61,536 nt of DNA from NCBI GenBank assembly GCA_004802705.1, contig SGPL01000152.1:1-61536 (forward strand), written 5' to 3'. Below the pieces are notes generated by a model. The model had not been told where the DNA came from and searched no databases. It saw nothing but the letters and a program-made list of their open reading frames with translations. The first letter of the stretch is position 1. The number at the start of each line of letters is the position of its first letter. Source of the DNA: Bondarzewia mesenterica. Taxonomy: Eukaryota; Basidiomycota; Agaricomycetes; Russulales; Bondarzewiaceae. Position numbers and translations under genes: made by a program. Below, in pieces: positions 35,081-45,978 of this stretch.

Positions 35081-36432
35081 TCAAAATATGGGTATAAAGT
35101 CCTGAATCCTGTCCCTTGCCTCCTGCGCGCTCCGCGATCCACGTCAAATTCCTGATCTCCTGCTCCTTGAGCTTGAAATAGGCATAAAACACGCCATACT
35201 GGAACTGCTGGAGGAATGCTTGCTTGTTGATATTGACTTCCGCCACAAAAGACCGGTCTTCGAGCTGCGCGGCGACAGCGTCCTCCGCGCCCGCACCTCC
35301 GCCGTCGAAGAACGCGCGGTACTCGGCGACGGCCTCGCAGACGGCGTGGACTTGCTCGATGTCGTCCGACTTGGCGAGCTGGTCGTTGCCCGCGGGGAAG
35401 AGACGACTGATCGTGGAGAACAGGCGCGCGCGCTGTTCCTTCGAGAGCTCGGTGCCGAAGGAGTTGATGGTGATGTTGAGCGTGCAGCGGTCGGCTTTGA
35501 ACGAGAGCACGCGCGACATCACGTCGGCTGTGGGCCCCCGAGAGAGGTGGTGAAGGCGTGGAAGTCTTCGAGGTATGCTTTGTAGACGGTGTTGCGGATG
35601 ATCTCGATGTTGAGGTCGTCGAGGTCAGAGGCGAAGAGGCAGTCCCGGAAGTAGGGGGGCTGGCGAGACGTGGAGGGCAGGGTGAGCGGGGAGCGAGGTG
35701 AGGTGGGGTGAGTGGATGAACGTGGGTAATACAGACCTAGTGGTGTCTCGACGAGAACGGTTTGGAAGACCTCCTCGACATTCGTCGCGACGCACAGTGC
35801 TGGCATGGTCTCGAACCACCCCAGTGGGTGACACCGCTCCAACAGCTCGTGTGTATCCCGCTCGTGCAGTGTTCCAGTAATCAGGAAGACGACATTGTCA
35901 ATCATATAGCTATACCTCCATGTCGAAGCGCATTCGCAGGACAACGCTGCTCAATGTGTGCAGGAAGAAGAGAGAACGGGAGCGCGCACGTAATGTAATC
36001 CAGAACCTTGCTCAAGGGAGAGACGGCATTGCCCTTGATATAATTGAACTGGTCGACCAGAATCTGTGTCGCCTTGTCGGCGATGGTCGACGTGGAGATG
36101 GGGAGAGGCTCGTTCGCGAGGAAGTTGCCATGATCCGTCGCTGACAGCTGCGTCCGAACGTCTGTTCGCGACAAGCGCATCAGCCTGGCCAGCAAGAGTA
36201 TTATTTATTCGGCACTACGCACCTTCGAGGTTCTCGCACTGCGTCAAGTTGGCATAATGTCCCTGCGTGAGGATGCCGGCCTTGTACCCCTTCACGATCC
36301 CCACCAAGAAGCCTGAATCGACCTCCGTGCGCCATGGCAAACGCAAACACGAACGAAACGCTGTGTCAATGACGCTCCTATGGACGCATGCTAGCAGAGC
36401 GAGAGACGTACATTGAACGAGAGGGCCTCCAT
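35081..36432 (-). CDS. VMA6: V-type ATPase subunit d, C-terminal frame disturbed
   Basis: Subunit d couples the central stalk to the membrane ring of the vacuolar proton pump. Exon 1 is MEALSFN (start 36432). Then come [20 protein letters not shown] with [111 protein letters not shown] and [30 protein letters not shown] and [16 protein letters not shown] close the match. The family ending is an [19 protein letters not shown] tail, and that tail is present in another frame, with its stop at 35081. The sequence between reads GCGGAGCGCGCAGGAG, about 5 nt shorter than expected. As written, the frame would instead run to 35040 with an unrelated tail. Confidence 0.88.
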
Positions 36433-36529
36433 GGCAAAAGTAATGCAAAGCACAAGTACTCGCGCAGTCACGCAAAGCCGTCATCCAATTCCAAACTCAG
36501 CATCATTGACACGCCCAGTTTGCCGAGCT

Positions 36530-38130
36530 GCAATAGACTAAAACGTCTTGTTCTCGAACCTTTTGACTTTGAAAGACGGCAAGTCAAGGCAAATGAACAA
36601 TTGTGAACCGAATTCTCATTCTCCGTTCTGCATTTAGTATAAAATATCGAGACCGGATCACATGCGTACGCACTCAGCCTAACTCACGTCCAGCCAATCC
36701 TCGTCAATCATTGGACGGCCTCAATCAGCTTTATCTCGAAGCCCCTCACAGTGATGTGTGGAGAAATCAGAAAGAATTCATAACATCATTCGGTCGGATC
36801 CAGGTCTTCTCCCCAGTGAGGGGACACTACCTTCTCCTAGCACAGACGATATGAGCATGGAGAACGAGGAGCACTGTAAGGCACTGACCAGATCAAAGGA
36901 TTTTTTGAGATCGGTCCACATTCTATGCCCCTCACGGTCGATGACACGTTCAACCAACCGTTGACACCTTTTGCAGAGAGCTGGTGGAAATGGTTTTTCG
37001 GTGTATCCTGTACTCAGCCAATAGATAGGATCGGCGGCGAAGTCACCATCTATTGAAACGTCTCTCCACCAGTCCTGCAAATGAGGTTTGCAGGGCCACC
37101 GCTCATGACAGGTCCCTGTAACAGGAGCTTCGCATGCATTTCTAAACTTCTGCAGTTCGACGATGGTTGTGTCGATAAATTTGGTGACAAGACCGCGGAT
37201 TGACTTTTGCAAAGCGACTCGACCTTTGGCGAGCCGATGAAAGTCGTTCACGGTGAGGTCTGAAACGGTGATGACGCGTTTGCCGGAGTCCTTCTCATAA
37301 GCGCACATGAGATCGTAGAACGCCGATGGCAGGATGTCTGGTATGTTCAGGTCCATTGCGAGACGGATGGCTTTCGCTGTTGGGAAGCAAGTTCGAATGC
37401 ACAGAGAAGAGCATAAATGTATCGACACTCACCCGGATCTGGATAGACCTCGTTCACTTTCTCATTGCCATAATTGACGAGATTATGCACGCGCAAATTG
37501 TCATATCGTCTCATTATATCTTTCCGCTCATTGTAAAGACTAGGCCAAATCTTCTTGAGAGCGCATGTGAGAATCTGTCGAAGGCTATGGACTTCGTACT
37601 TGGTGGCGAGGCGAAGTGGTCCAGATACCCTGTCCGGAATCCGACAAAGATCGTGATCGGTCTGCGGCTGAACACACCGAAAAGGCCCCCTGAGTGACAC
37701 ATATATCTGAATGAATAACTCCATATACAAATGTGAAGTTCTCCGCATGACTCACATTGGGAGATACAGTGCATTGAAGAAGCCGTCAACATCAACAGGA
37801 TCGTCTGACAAGTCCATGATAGGGATTCCTTCAAAGTGCTCTGAGGCAGAGTGAAAAGCATCCTGAGGCAAGTCAAAAAGTCCTCGAAAGACAGGCGAAT
37901 GGAGAGACAATATCGACTTGTGCACTTTGTAGAGGAAATAAGCATGGGCAGAGGTCGTTCGTACGATGATATTGCCGTCGTCCAGCCAAAGGCTGTCACT
38001 TCTGATGACTATCTTCTCTACATTCCTAGAATTATCTGATGCCAAAGAGCCGGGGGTGATGTCAGCAACATCTGGTTTGGATGTAGACATTGAGGACATG
38101 GAGTGTGGCTAGTGAACTTGAGGCAGGCCT
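36530..38130 (-). repeat. Copy 2 of the inverted duplicated BTB segment
   Basis: Inverted, diverged copy of 21530-23130, including gene, introns and short flanks. Borders are approximate because the flanks lose similarity gradually. Confidence 0.75.
36786..38099 (-). CDS. BTB/POZ domain protein, copy 2
   Basis: Paralogue of the gene at 21564-22875 with the same four-exon structure and all exons open. BTB core: SDSLWLDDGNIIVRT, YKVHKSILSLHSPVFRGLFD, GIPIMDLSDDPVDVDGFFNA. It continues LRLATKYEVHSLRQILTCAL, AKAIRLAMDLNIPDILPSAF and PPALCKRCQRLVER, and ends EKVVSPHWGEDLDPTE at 36786. Substitutions relative to copy 1 are frequent in the protein (for example the RVITYPVLTMDDF versus RVITVSDLTVNDF stretch) without frame loss. 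That suggests both copies have been kept under constraint. It lies tail-first against the VMA6 5' end. Confidence 0.8.
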
Positions 38131-39155
38131 CCTGCGTATCGAAAATACAAGAGACGTGCGCTACGGAGAGGAACAGAGTAAGTGAGCAGATAGACGGAAG
38201 AAACTGTAGACAACGCTATGAATGAATGTGATAAGAAGAACGGGGAGCGGCGAAGCGATGATGAACACACTCAATGACGATGACGATGTACTTGACACGA
38301 TGGCGACGGTGGGATGGAAAAGCTGTAGAAAAAGCTGTAGACGATGCGCACGAACCTGCGCACGACGACGAGACGATTCCTGACGATTTGCCCGTGCAAG
38401 GAAACAGTTTCGCACGGGTGAGTGTTCGATCCAGATGCGTACAATCTGGTCAATTTTTTGGAAAATGTTAGATCCAAAGTGCGGACGAAATGCGTCTGTC
38501 AGTAGCGATGTCCGATCCAGACCGCGTATGTATGGATTGGGCCCCGTCCAACCGCGGGGTCGAGGAAAGGGGTAACCCTAATTTCAGTCAGACAATCAAA
38601 CAGAATCAAACACCAAACGATAATTTTATTTTTGATTAACCTGCAGCCAAGTTGGTAAGTTACTTGGGCAGCCAAAAAGTTTACGTTCCTCCACTACTTC
38701 ACAGATCGATCATCCCCACCATCGGATCGGTGCAGTCGCGGTGCCAAATCTAGATTGGCTGACGACCTCGCGAGCTCTACCAGTGACCAGGCGGTACATG
38801 TAATATCCCGCACCCAGTCCGCCTCTCGAACTACTTATCCCCTTGTGTACATCTCGACGGAGAAAGAATCCTGGAGCATTTAATCATTCAGACCACACTC
38901 TGATTTCGCCGGTCAAGATGCAAGCACCATGCAATGCCTGGGCTGTGACATAGCGCATTACCCTGATTCAGACGAGATGGGCGTACTATGCCTCTAACTC
39001 GCCGCCAGGCTTTGTCACGACGACGGAGCAAGGGTGGGTCTCACCTTCTTCTACATCCCAACCCCCAGCCCAACAGCCTTTATAAAGCCCACATCTCGAC
39101 TACCACATATCCCAACTTCACTCAATCCTCATCATTACTCTCTACTGCAACAGAA
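38100..39155. other. Intergenic: BTB copy 2 to truncated reductase
   Basis: About 1 kb with no convincing gene. Short direct repeats such as AAAAGCTGTAGAAAAAGCTGTAG occur near 38319-38341. An open frame at 38274-38471 has no family resemblance. Confidence 0.4.
39081..39087 (+). promoter_or_regulatory. TATA box of the truncated reductase
   Basis: TATAAAG, 75 bp before the ATG at 39156. Confidence 0.5.
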
Positions 39156-39798
39156 ATGTCTTACCTCCCGACCGCACCCGTCGCTCCAACCCCTCTTGGC
39201 CGGTATCGCCTGCTCTCGCCGCGTGCCAGCATCCGCGTCTCCCCCATCCAGCTCGGCGCGATGTCCATCGGCACCACGTGGAGCAACGGAATGGGAGAAA
39301 TGAACAAGGAGTCGAGCTTCAAGCTCCTGGACGCCTATTACAACGCGGGGGGCAATTTCATAGATACGGCCTGTAATTAGTGAGTGTTTCTTTCGTGCTT
39401 GGGTTTTGTTTGTCCTATTCTACCTAACCCAAAATGCGCCAAGGACTGCGGAATGGTCTCCTCGCAGCCCATCACTTTGTAGTCACATACCGTGCTAGTC
39501 ATCCATGCTGACCCATATGTTTGTTCCACAGCCAAGACGGCACTTCGGAAGGGTTGTTAGGTGAATGGATGGAGTTGCGAGGCAACCGAGACCAAATGGT
39601 CATAGCGACCAAGGTATCCGACAGTCACTCTTCGTCACCGCCCTTGCTATACTTTGTGGCCAAATGAACAACTCACTAACTCGACGGCGTCCACAGTACA
39701 GCTCCCCCTGGAAAGTCTTCGAACACACTTACTCGTGCCCCAGCTCGGTTCAACTCCAATATCTTAGCTGGTCACCTTCCCGCCACCTCGAGGTATGA
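39156..39798 (+). pseudogene. 5' fragment of an aryl-alcohol-dehydrogenase-type aldo-keto reductase
   Basis: Exon 1 ([54 protein letters not shown]) and exon 2 (YQDGTSEGLLGEWMELRGNR, DQMVIATK) match the start of the norsolorinic acid reductase/aryl-alcohol dehydrogenase AKR group, including the catalytic Asp in FIDTA and the Tyr that follows. After the TK of exon 2 the usual continuation (NADP-binding and the remaining two thirds of the barrel) is missing. The next open stretch (YSSPWKVFEHTYSC) diverges and stops at 39798, and a different gene starts at 39907. The promoter, with its TATA box, is still recognisable. It is a truncated gene, broken by deletion or by arrival of the downstream gene. 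Confidence 0.7.
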
Positions 39799-39906
39799 TC
39801 TCTGTCCCTCCCATACCTTTCCATACTGACTTTCTCTTCCTCTAAATTATATGCGTACGCTCACACCTCTTTCTAGGCACCACAACCTCATATTTCTATA
39901 CCAACA

Positions 39907-42059
39907 ATGGGAAACTCCCATTCGCACAACCGCCACACGGATACCACGTATGAGCGCACGCGTAGCCTCAAACACCACCGCTCTGCCCCACTCCTAAAAA
40001 GAAATTTCATCCACTCAGCGTCAACTCTTTCCTTTAGCCTTGAACCCTCACAAGACACCTACTTGCGTCCCTTTTCTGAGAAAGCGGCCCTCGCCGCCAA
40101 CGAGCGTGTTTATCATTCCCCCGCCCCAGTCTCTCCTCCTGTCTATATCCCGTCGCCGACGTCAGGTCTCGTGACATCTGCCTCAGCCCCAAGTCAGAGC
40201 CAAGACCCAGTTGAGGCTGCAGCGCATGCGGCATTCTTGCAAGCGTATCCTGAGTATCAGTTGACATGGACGCTTGACGCTCTCAGAAAGGCCGAGTTCT
40301 CGAGAATCGACACGCCGCTCGCCAGAGAGACGTACGTTGATTATATGGGCGGGGCTCTTTACCCCGCAAGCCTTGTCAACGTGCACGCCGAGTTCCTCAA
40401 AGGGTGCGTGTTGGGGAACACGCATTCGGCGAGCAACAGGTAATGGATATACACGATCTGCTCTTCCTCCTTGATTGCTAACGCTGCATTATTAGCTCGC
40501 AACTCTCTGCAACTCTGACTGCACAAGCCCGGGAGGCTGTCTTGGCATTCTTCAACGCGCCTGCAGGCTCAACGGTCGTGTTCACGGCTAACGCGAGTGC
40601 AGCGCTGAAGCTCGTCGGAGAGTGTTTCCCGTTCGTGCAGGGGAGCACATATATCCTTCCGGAGGACGCACATAACAGCGTACATGGAATTCGACAGTTT
40701 GCGAAACGGAAAGGAGCAGATGTGTGCTACATACCTGCGACAGATCGTGGAGGGCTCGAGGAGCCCGTAGCCAAGGTATGTCGTAAATATATAATTCGTT
40801 CATATCTTATCTTTTTAACGCTCCCTGTTTGCAGAAAATAATGCACCAAAACCGTCCTTTGAACCGCCGTATCCCCTCCCTCTTTGCCCTCACCGGTTTG
40901 TCTAATATTTCCAATTCAAAATCACCCCTCTCCCTCCTGGGCTATGCCTCCTCTCTCGGCTACACCACCCTCCTCGACGCCGCCGCTCTCGCCGCGACGT
41001 CTCCGCTGGACCTGACGGCCACACCCGCCGACGCGGTCGCGGTGAGCTTCTACAAGATGTTTGGCTTTCCAACCGGTGTGGGCGCATTAATCCTCGCACC
41101 TGGAGTTGGGAAGCGGCTGGGTGGAGAGCGGCCTTGGTTCGCGGGTGGGACCGTGCAAGTCGTGCAGGTGCCGGGGGAGCTGGTTACGAGGGCGGAGGAG
41201 GTCGAGGAACAGTTTGAGGTAAATTTGAATGAAACCCTTCCCTTATTTTGATCATCAGATTACATCTGATGTTAATGATGTATCAAACAGGATGGAACGA
41301 TCAATTATCTGCTTCTACCAGCGATCACCACGGGCTTGCGCTTCCTCTCGGCATACATGCCCTTCCTCCCCCTTCGTCTCTCAGCGCTGACGCATTACAT
41401 GATGCACGAGCTTGCCAAGGTGCGACACCCCAGCACGGGGAAGCCCGTGGTCAGAGTACTCTCACGCGTTCCTGAGAAGAGGCTGAGAGCCGTGGGTGAC
41501 AAGGCGGATGCGGGGTCCGTCGTTTCCGTCCTCTTCCTCGATGTACGTCTTCCTTGTTCCTCTTATTGTTCATTTCAACTCTTTAGCCCATAGCTCATAT
41601 GTATGCATTTTATTCTGTTTCCCCACAGGCCAATGGTGTACAGATTTCGAACTCGTTCATCTCGCACGCCTCAGCGCAGGCACACATATCCCTGCGCACG
41701 GGATGCATGTGCAACCCTGGCGGCGCGGCGGCACTGCTTCGCGCGAGCCCGCCATGACGCGCCTGCGGGCCGGAGCAACGCTTGCAGCGCTCGAAGCCGC
41801 CGCCGGGCGGGAGCTCGGCGTCGTCAGAATCAGTCTGGGGCTGGCGAGCGATTGGGCAGACGTGTGGAGAGTGCTGGTGTTCGTGAGGGAGGTGATTGTG
41901 GACCCTAGAGGGCGGAAGGAGGCGTGGGAGCGGTGGGTGGGTAGTGGCGGCAGGGCGAAGACGGTTTGCGGTCTCGAGGAGGCTGCACCTCCTGGCGTGA
42001 AGGCTCACGAGGGTGCTGCGATCAGTAGGGCGCCTTCGCAGGTCGGGAGGGCGTTCTAG
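39907..42059 (+). CDS. Molybdenum-cofactor-sulfurase-like class V aminotransferase, frameshift near the C-terminus
   Basis: PLP-dependent enzyme like the N-terminal half of Moco sulfurase (cysteine desulfurase fold). An N-terminal extension of about 150 residues (MGNSHSHNRHTDTTYERTRS) is low-complexity. The fold starts at YVDYMGGALYPASLVNVHAE. FTANASAALKLVGECFPF and the PLP-lysine site VSFYKMFGFPTGVGALIL follow, then DGTINYLLLPAITTGLRFL, NGVQISNSFISHASAQAHIS and the catalytic loop LRTGCMCNPGGAAALL. The frame then meets TGA at 41755-41757. The expected ending GRELGVVRISLGLASDWADV is read in another frame to 42059. A CGCGCG run at 41740-41745, two bases longer than needed, would account for it. 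No MOSC domain follows, so it is not a full-length Moco sulfurase. Confidence 0.75.
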
Positions 42060-42947
42060 ACTGTGTTGCATCACTCTGGTTTCGATTTCGATCACAGGTG
42101 GGAAGGATTTTAAGAAAAGGCTATTGTAGATCAAATGTACGCGAGAGCAGGATAGAAGGTTCAGAAAGTGTATGTATATATAGCTGTACATATCTAATGG
42201 TGGTCTAGGTATTTCTGTGTACGTGATCATGTGTTACAATCTGTACTGTATAGTATCGTGATCTAGAAATTTGAGTGTCTTCGCGGTGTGTGTGTCCTAC
42301 ATACATTGATACAGCTCTGTAAGAGAGAACATTTTGTTGGCATGGCCGTCCACTAGTGAGTACAGTAGAAGTGCATACGCGTCCTCGGCAGGACATTGCG
42401 ATTGATTAGAACTGTATTCAATCTTTCCTAGCATGTCATCATGTCTTATCCAAATATCTGTCAGTATAAACAGTGTTAGTCGAGCAGAACGATGAGAACA
42501 ATCGCGTGAGATGGCAGACGCGTTTCTACCACGTGATGAATATATCAGATCACGTTTCTCATCGATATCTTCCTTTCCAGTCTGTTCCTTTCCATTCGAA
42601 CTTAGCGCGTGCGGCCGGCACGCCTCAACACCAAGTTGTAACCGGGCGCTGTTGAAGTAAGACTTTGGTGGGTCTCAGACAGCTTATCGAATAAGTAGTG
42701 TGCCGAGCTGGACTCGTCATCTCGCTGCGGCCTCCCCCTCGTTGTTTACCAGTTGACGATGACAACTTGGAGTTTCAATCATATTGAGTGGGGCTTCTTA
42801 CGCCCTCTCTTTGCAACACTTGCGTGGACGCGTGCCGAGCATTGATGATGACGGTGGTATAAATCCGGAAAGTAGCATTGGTCGAGATGCTGACAAACGC
42901 CTTCACCTTGGTCCTTCAATACTCTACACACTCACACTTGACACAGT
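42060..42947. other. Intergenic: upstream region of reductase copy A
   Basis: About 890 bp, AT-rich, with no supportable gene; the proximal part is the promoter of the following reductase. Confidence 0.45.
42858..42864 (+). promoter_or_regulatory. TATA box of reductase copy A
   Basis: TATAAAT, 90 bp before the ATG at 42948, followed by a CT/CA-rich leader. Confidence 0.5.
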
Positions 42948-44626
42948 ATGGTGCAGAAAACCGCGACAATTGCCTCCAATGTTGTTGTCGCCAAAACTGG
43001 TGTAAGTGGACTTCATGCATCATGCTGTTCCCACTGCCAAGTACTGACTCGGTGGACCACTGTTACAGCATGGGCTGATGCTGATGACGTGCGGCAATTT
43101 CTGAGTATCTCGTCTCGGACATGGGTGGGTATAGCTGACGCTTCTCTTCTGTCTAGATGGAAGCCTACTCCCGTGCCAGACGAGGAAGCATTCGAGGCGA
43201 TCAAAGCCGGTATCGACAGTCTTCCTGCCGGTACGAAGATGCTCATCAACAGCGGTGAGTCTGTTACCAAAATCACGGTACTTCGCTTGACCCATGAGTC
43301 GTTGACGCTCATGTTCTTCAGCTGAATTTTATGGCATCGACCCTATTACTGCCAATTTGGAACTTATTGCACGTTTCTTCGAGAGATATCCTACTTACGC
43401 GGATAAGGCTTTCCTTTCCGTCAAGGTTAGTCGCGTGGTCGCCACGATGCAACGATACGTACTCATAGTTTCAAGGGCTCCATCATTCCCGGAGGTGGTG
43501 TCGATTGCTCGTAAGTCCTTCACATAATCACTCTACTCTGCCTTGGGACGATTAATAATTGTAACTTATTTGCACTAGTCCTGAGAACGTCCGGCGTAGT
43601 GTCGATTTGATCCTCGAAAAGTTGCGCGGAACCAAGAAGCTCGATCTATTCGAGAGTGCGCGCGTCGACCCCAAGCACCCCATCGAAGAGACCATGAAAG
43701 TGTTCTCTGACCTCGTAGCGGAAGGCAAGTTTGATTACATTGGCTTGTCAGAATGCAGCGCTGAAACTGTTCGGCGTGCGAGTGCGGTGGGTCGAATCAT
43801 TACGGATTGTTGACATTAGAAACTGGACTTTCACTTATCCGTCTCTAGGTTGGCCCAGTTGCGGCTGTCGAGATCGAAGTCAGCCCTTGGTCCTATACTC
43901 AAGAGACGAAGGATGGTACGTGGTCATCAGCTTGCTTGATGGTCTGAAGGCTAAACAGAGCTCCTGTCAGTGATCGCTGTGTGCAAGGAGCGGGGCATAG
44001 CAGTAGTTGGATACTCGTAAGTCACCGCCTCCTTCTAGTTTGAGAGATCCTGATACCTCGACTTCAAGTCCCCTCGGCAGAGGCTTCCTCGTAGGTCAAA
44101 TCAAGAAGCCATCGGATTTCGAAGGTTCGACCTTATGCAACTCGTCGCCATGTGCAATAATTAACACCTCCCTTCAGCGGGTGATTGGCGTCGTAATTTT
44201 ACTCGTTTCAAGGAGGCGGCAAGTGGTCCGCAATTCCTATGTTCTTTCCAGCTAATGCATCGTTAAGTAGAACATGAAGCACAATTTCGCCATTGTCGAT
44301 GCCCTGAAAGCCATTGCAGATAAGAAGGGAATCACGCCTGCCCAGCTTTGCATAGCTTGGGTTGCAGCACTCGGTTCACACGTCATTCCCCTTCCCGGAT
44401 CGTCGTACGTTTTCGAGTATCTATGCGTCACAACTTCACAGTTTCTAATGTTGTTTCGCGTGCTGATAGTAACAAGAAGCGAACGATTGAGAATCTTTCT
44501 GGAGGCGATATCGAACTGTCTGCTGACGAGATAGAGGAGATAGGTAAAGTGCTGGAGACGCATCCCGTCATGGGTGGGAGGTACATCGACGAGCTCGGCA
44601 ATGACAAGTTGCTTCTCTGGGGATAA
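42948..44626 (+). CDS. Aldo-keto reductase, pyridoxal reductase-like (AKR8 group), copy A
   Basis: NADPH-dependent reductase related to fission yeast pyridoxal reductase Plr1; the true substrate is unknown. The joined exons read [18 protein letters not shown] + HGLMLMT + [12 protein letters not shown], then [17 protein letters not shown] + [20 protein letters not shown] (catalytic Tyr in EFYG). Lys lies in KAFLSVK, and [20 protein letters not shown] precedes [18 protein letters not shown]. Next come [27 protein letters not shown] + [34 protein letters not shown] and VIPLPGSS + [16 protein letters not shown], the NADPH phosphate-binding end. About ten introns; all exons open. Copies B, C and D occur within 16 kb. 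Confidence 0.82.
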
Positions 44627-45978
44627 ATAGCGATCCGAGGATTATGTGAAGTTGTTATACTGTTATTTTGTGCTTTGTTTCAGATTGAATTTTTGTTATG
44701 TAAAGGAGTTGAAGTGCCGAACATGGCACTGTTCATAACAATCCGAACCAAGGGGCTTGCTCAGCATTGTCCCATGGTCCGCCGCTGACAGCCCTGGACA
44801 ACCTTGCAAACGATTGGCTGTGTACAGCAAGGCGTGAGCGGACTTGATCTTTTGCAAGCGTAGTAGTGACTAGAGTATCTCATCATGCTAACTTGTAATC
44901 GCGCCCCTGCCGCCTGTGCCCTGCATGAGGTTGGAATTCTGCTGAGTGACAAATAAAGATTGACTTTGAAACGCTCATTGTGGCGCCAGGCCTGAACCGA
45001 GGTTTTTTCGCAGGGTCGGCCTCCAGAAAAGACTTGCTAAGAGCTGAAGCGCTGACCGGCGGTGACCCTGAACCGGCCTTTCTTGACCGATCTTCAATCC
45101 AGTACTGACTCCGATTGGACGTGTACTTCGATCTATTACTGGGCAAATGAGTTTTACTATCTTCTCTTGCCTCTCGATCATCTTCACGGGTGATTTTCGG
45201 CTATTGATTCGAAATTTCGAATCCAATGACTATTCTTGTCCAAAATCTCACAAGTGCCATGGAGCAAGAAGCAATGAGTGAGTAACATCCGTTTCGTGCT
45301 CCCGACAATCCGTCAAGATCATGTTTTCTTTCTTGGAATCAATGAATTCCTTTTCATTCTACATAGCGTCCTAACTGTTCTGTTCACCCTGTTTTCCTTC
45401 CTACGCAATAATCGTCCGACTGCGGACGTACGGCGGCATTCCCCTCAATTGAATCCCTTAGCAGGCGGTCCTTCGTCAGTCCCTGGAAGTCTACGACGGA
45501 ACTGCAGCTCTCTGCGCTTATTGACGGCGAAGCTCATATGAGAGTTCCTCGGGAAAATGGCGTATTAGGGGTCACCGCATGGCAAACATCCTGAATGCTT
45601 ACTGGCCGATAGCATATTTGAACCTCGAACCTCCGGGCAAGGTCCCATCTCGAGCGACCGCAGCATCTTCCGCTCACAATTGTTGTCCGGGGTGAAAGGG
45701 TGCGACAAAACCAGATCGGATTTAGGGGGTATTGACCGGGAAGCTTCGTAGCAGCTTCACAGGGCCTTTCTCCCCTCATGATTATTTGATATATTTAGGA
45801 CGGGCAATGAACCAAGTATTGAGCAGACTTTCTGTTATACTCACATAACGACCCAGGGTACTGAGCCGCGCAACCTCAGGACGCTGCTAAAGGTATACAA
45901 CTGAAAGCCATGAGCCGTCAATACTCTCCAACCCCCTCCAGACTAGAAACTCGCTCTATCTTCACATCTTGGTCATAA
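44627..45978. other. Intergenic between reductase copies A and B
   Basis: 1.35 kb. Open frames on both strands (for example 44975-45226 minus, 45278-45541 plus) have no family resemblance. An 18-bp perfect palindrome lies inside. No transposon ends were recognised. Confidence 0.4.
45206..45223. repeat. Perfect 18-bp palindrome
   Basis: GATTCGAAATTTCGAATC is fully self-complementary; it lies alone in the intergenic region between reductase copies A and B. It could be a dimeric regulator site or chance. Confidence 0.6.

Noticed and set aside
38274..38471. Small open frame between BTB copy 2 and the truncated reductase
   Set aside because: Low-complexity, partly tandem DNA with no resemblance to a known family.
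38573..38581. Telomere-like TAACCCTAA
   Set aside because: Single occurrence, not a repeat array; no sign of a chromosome end.
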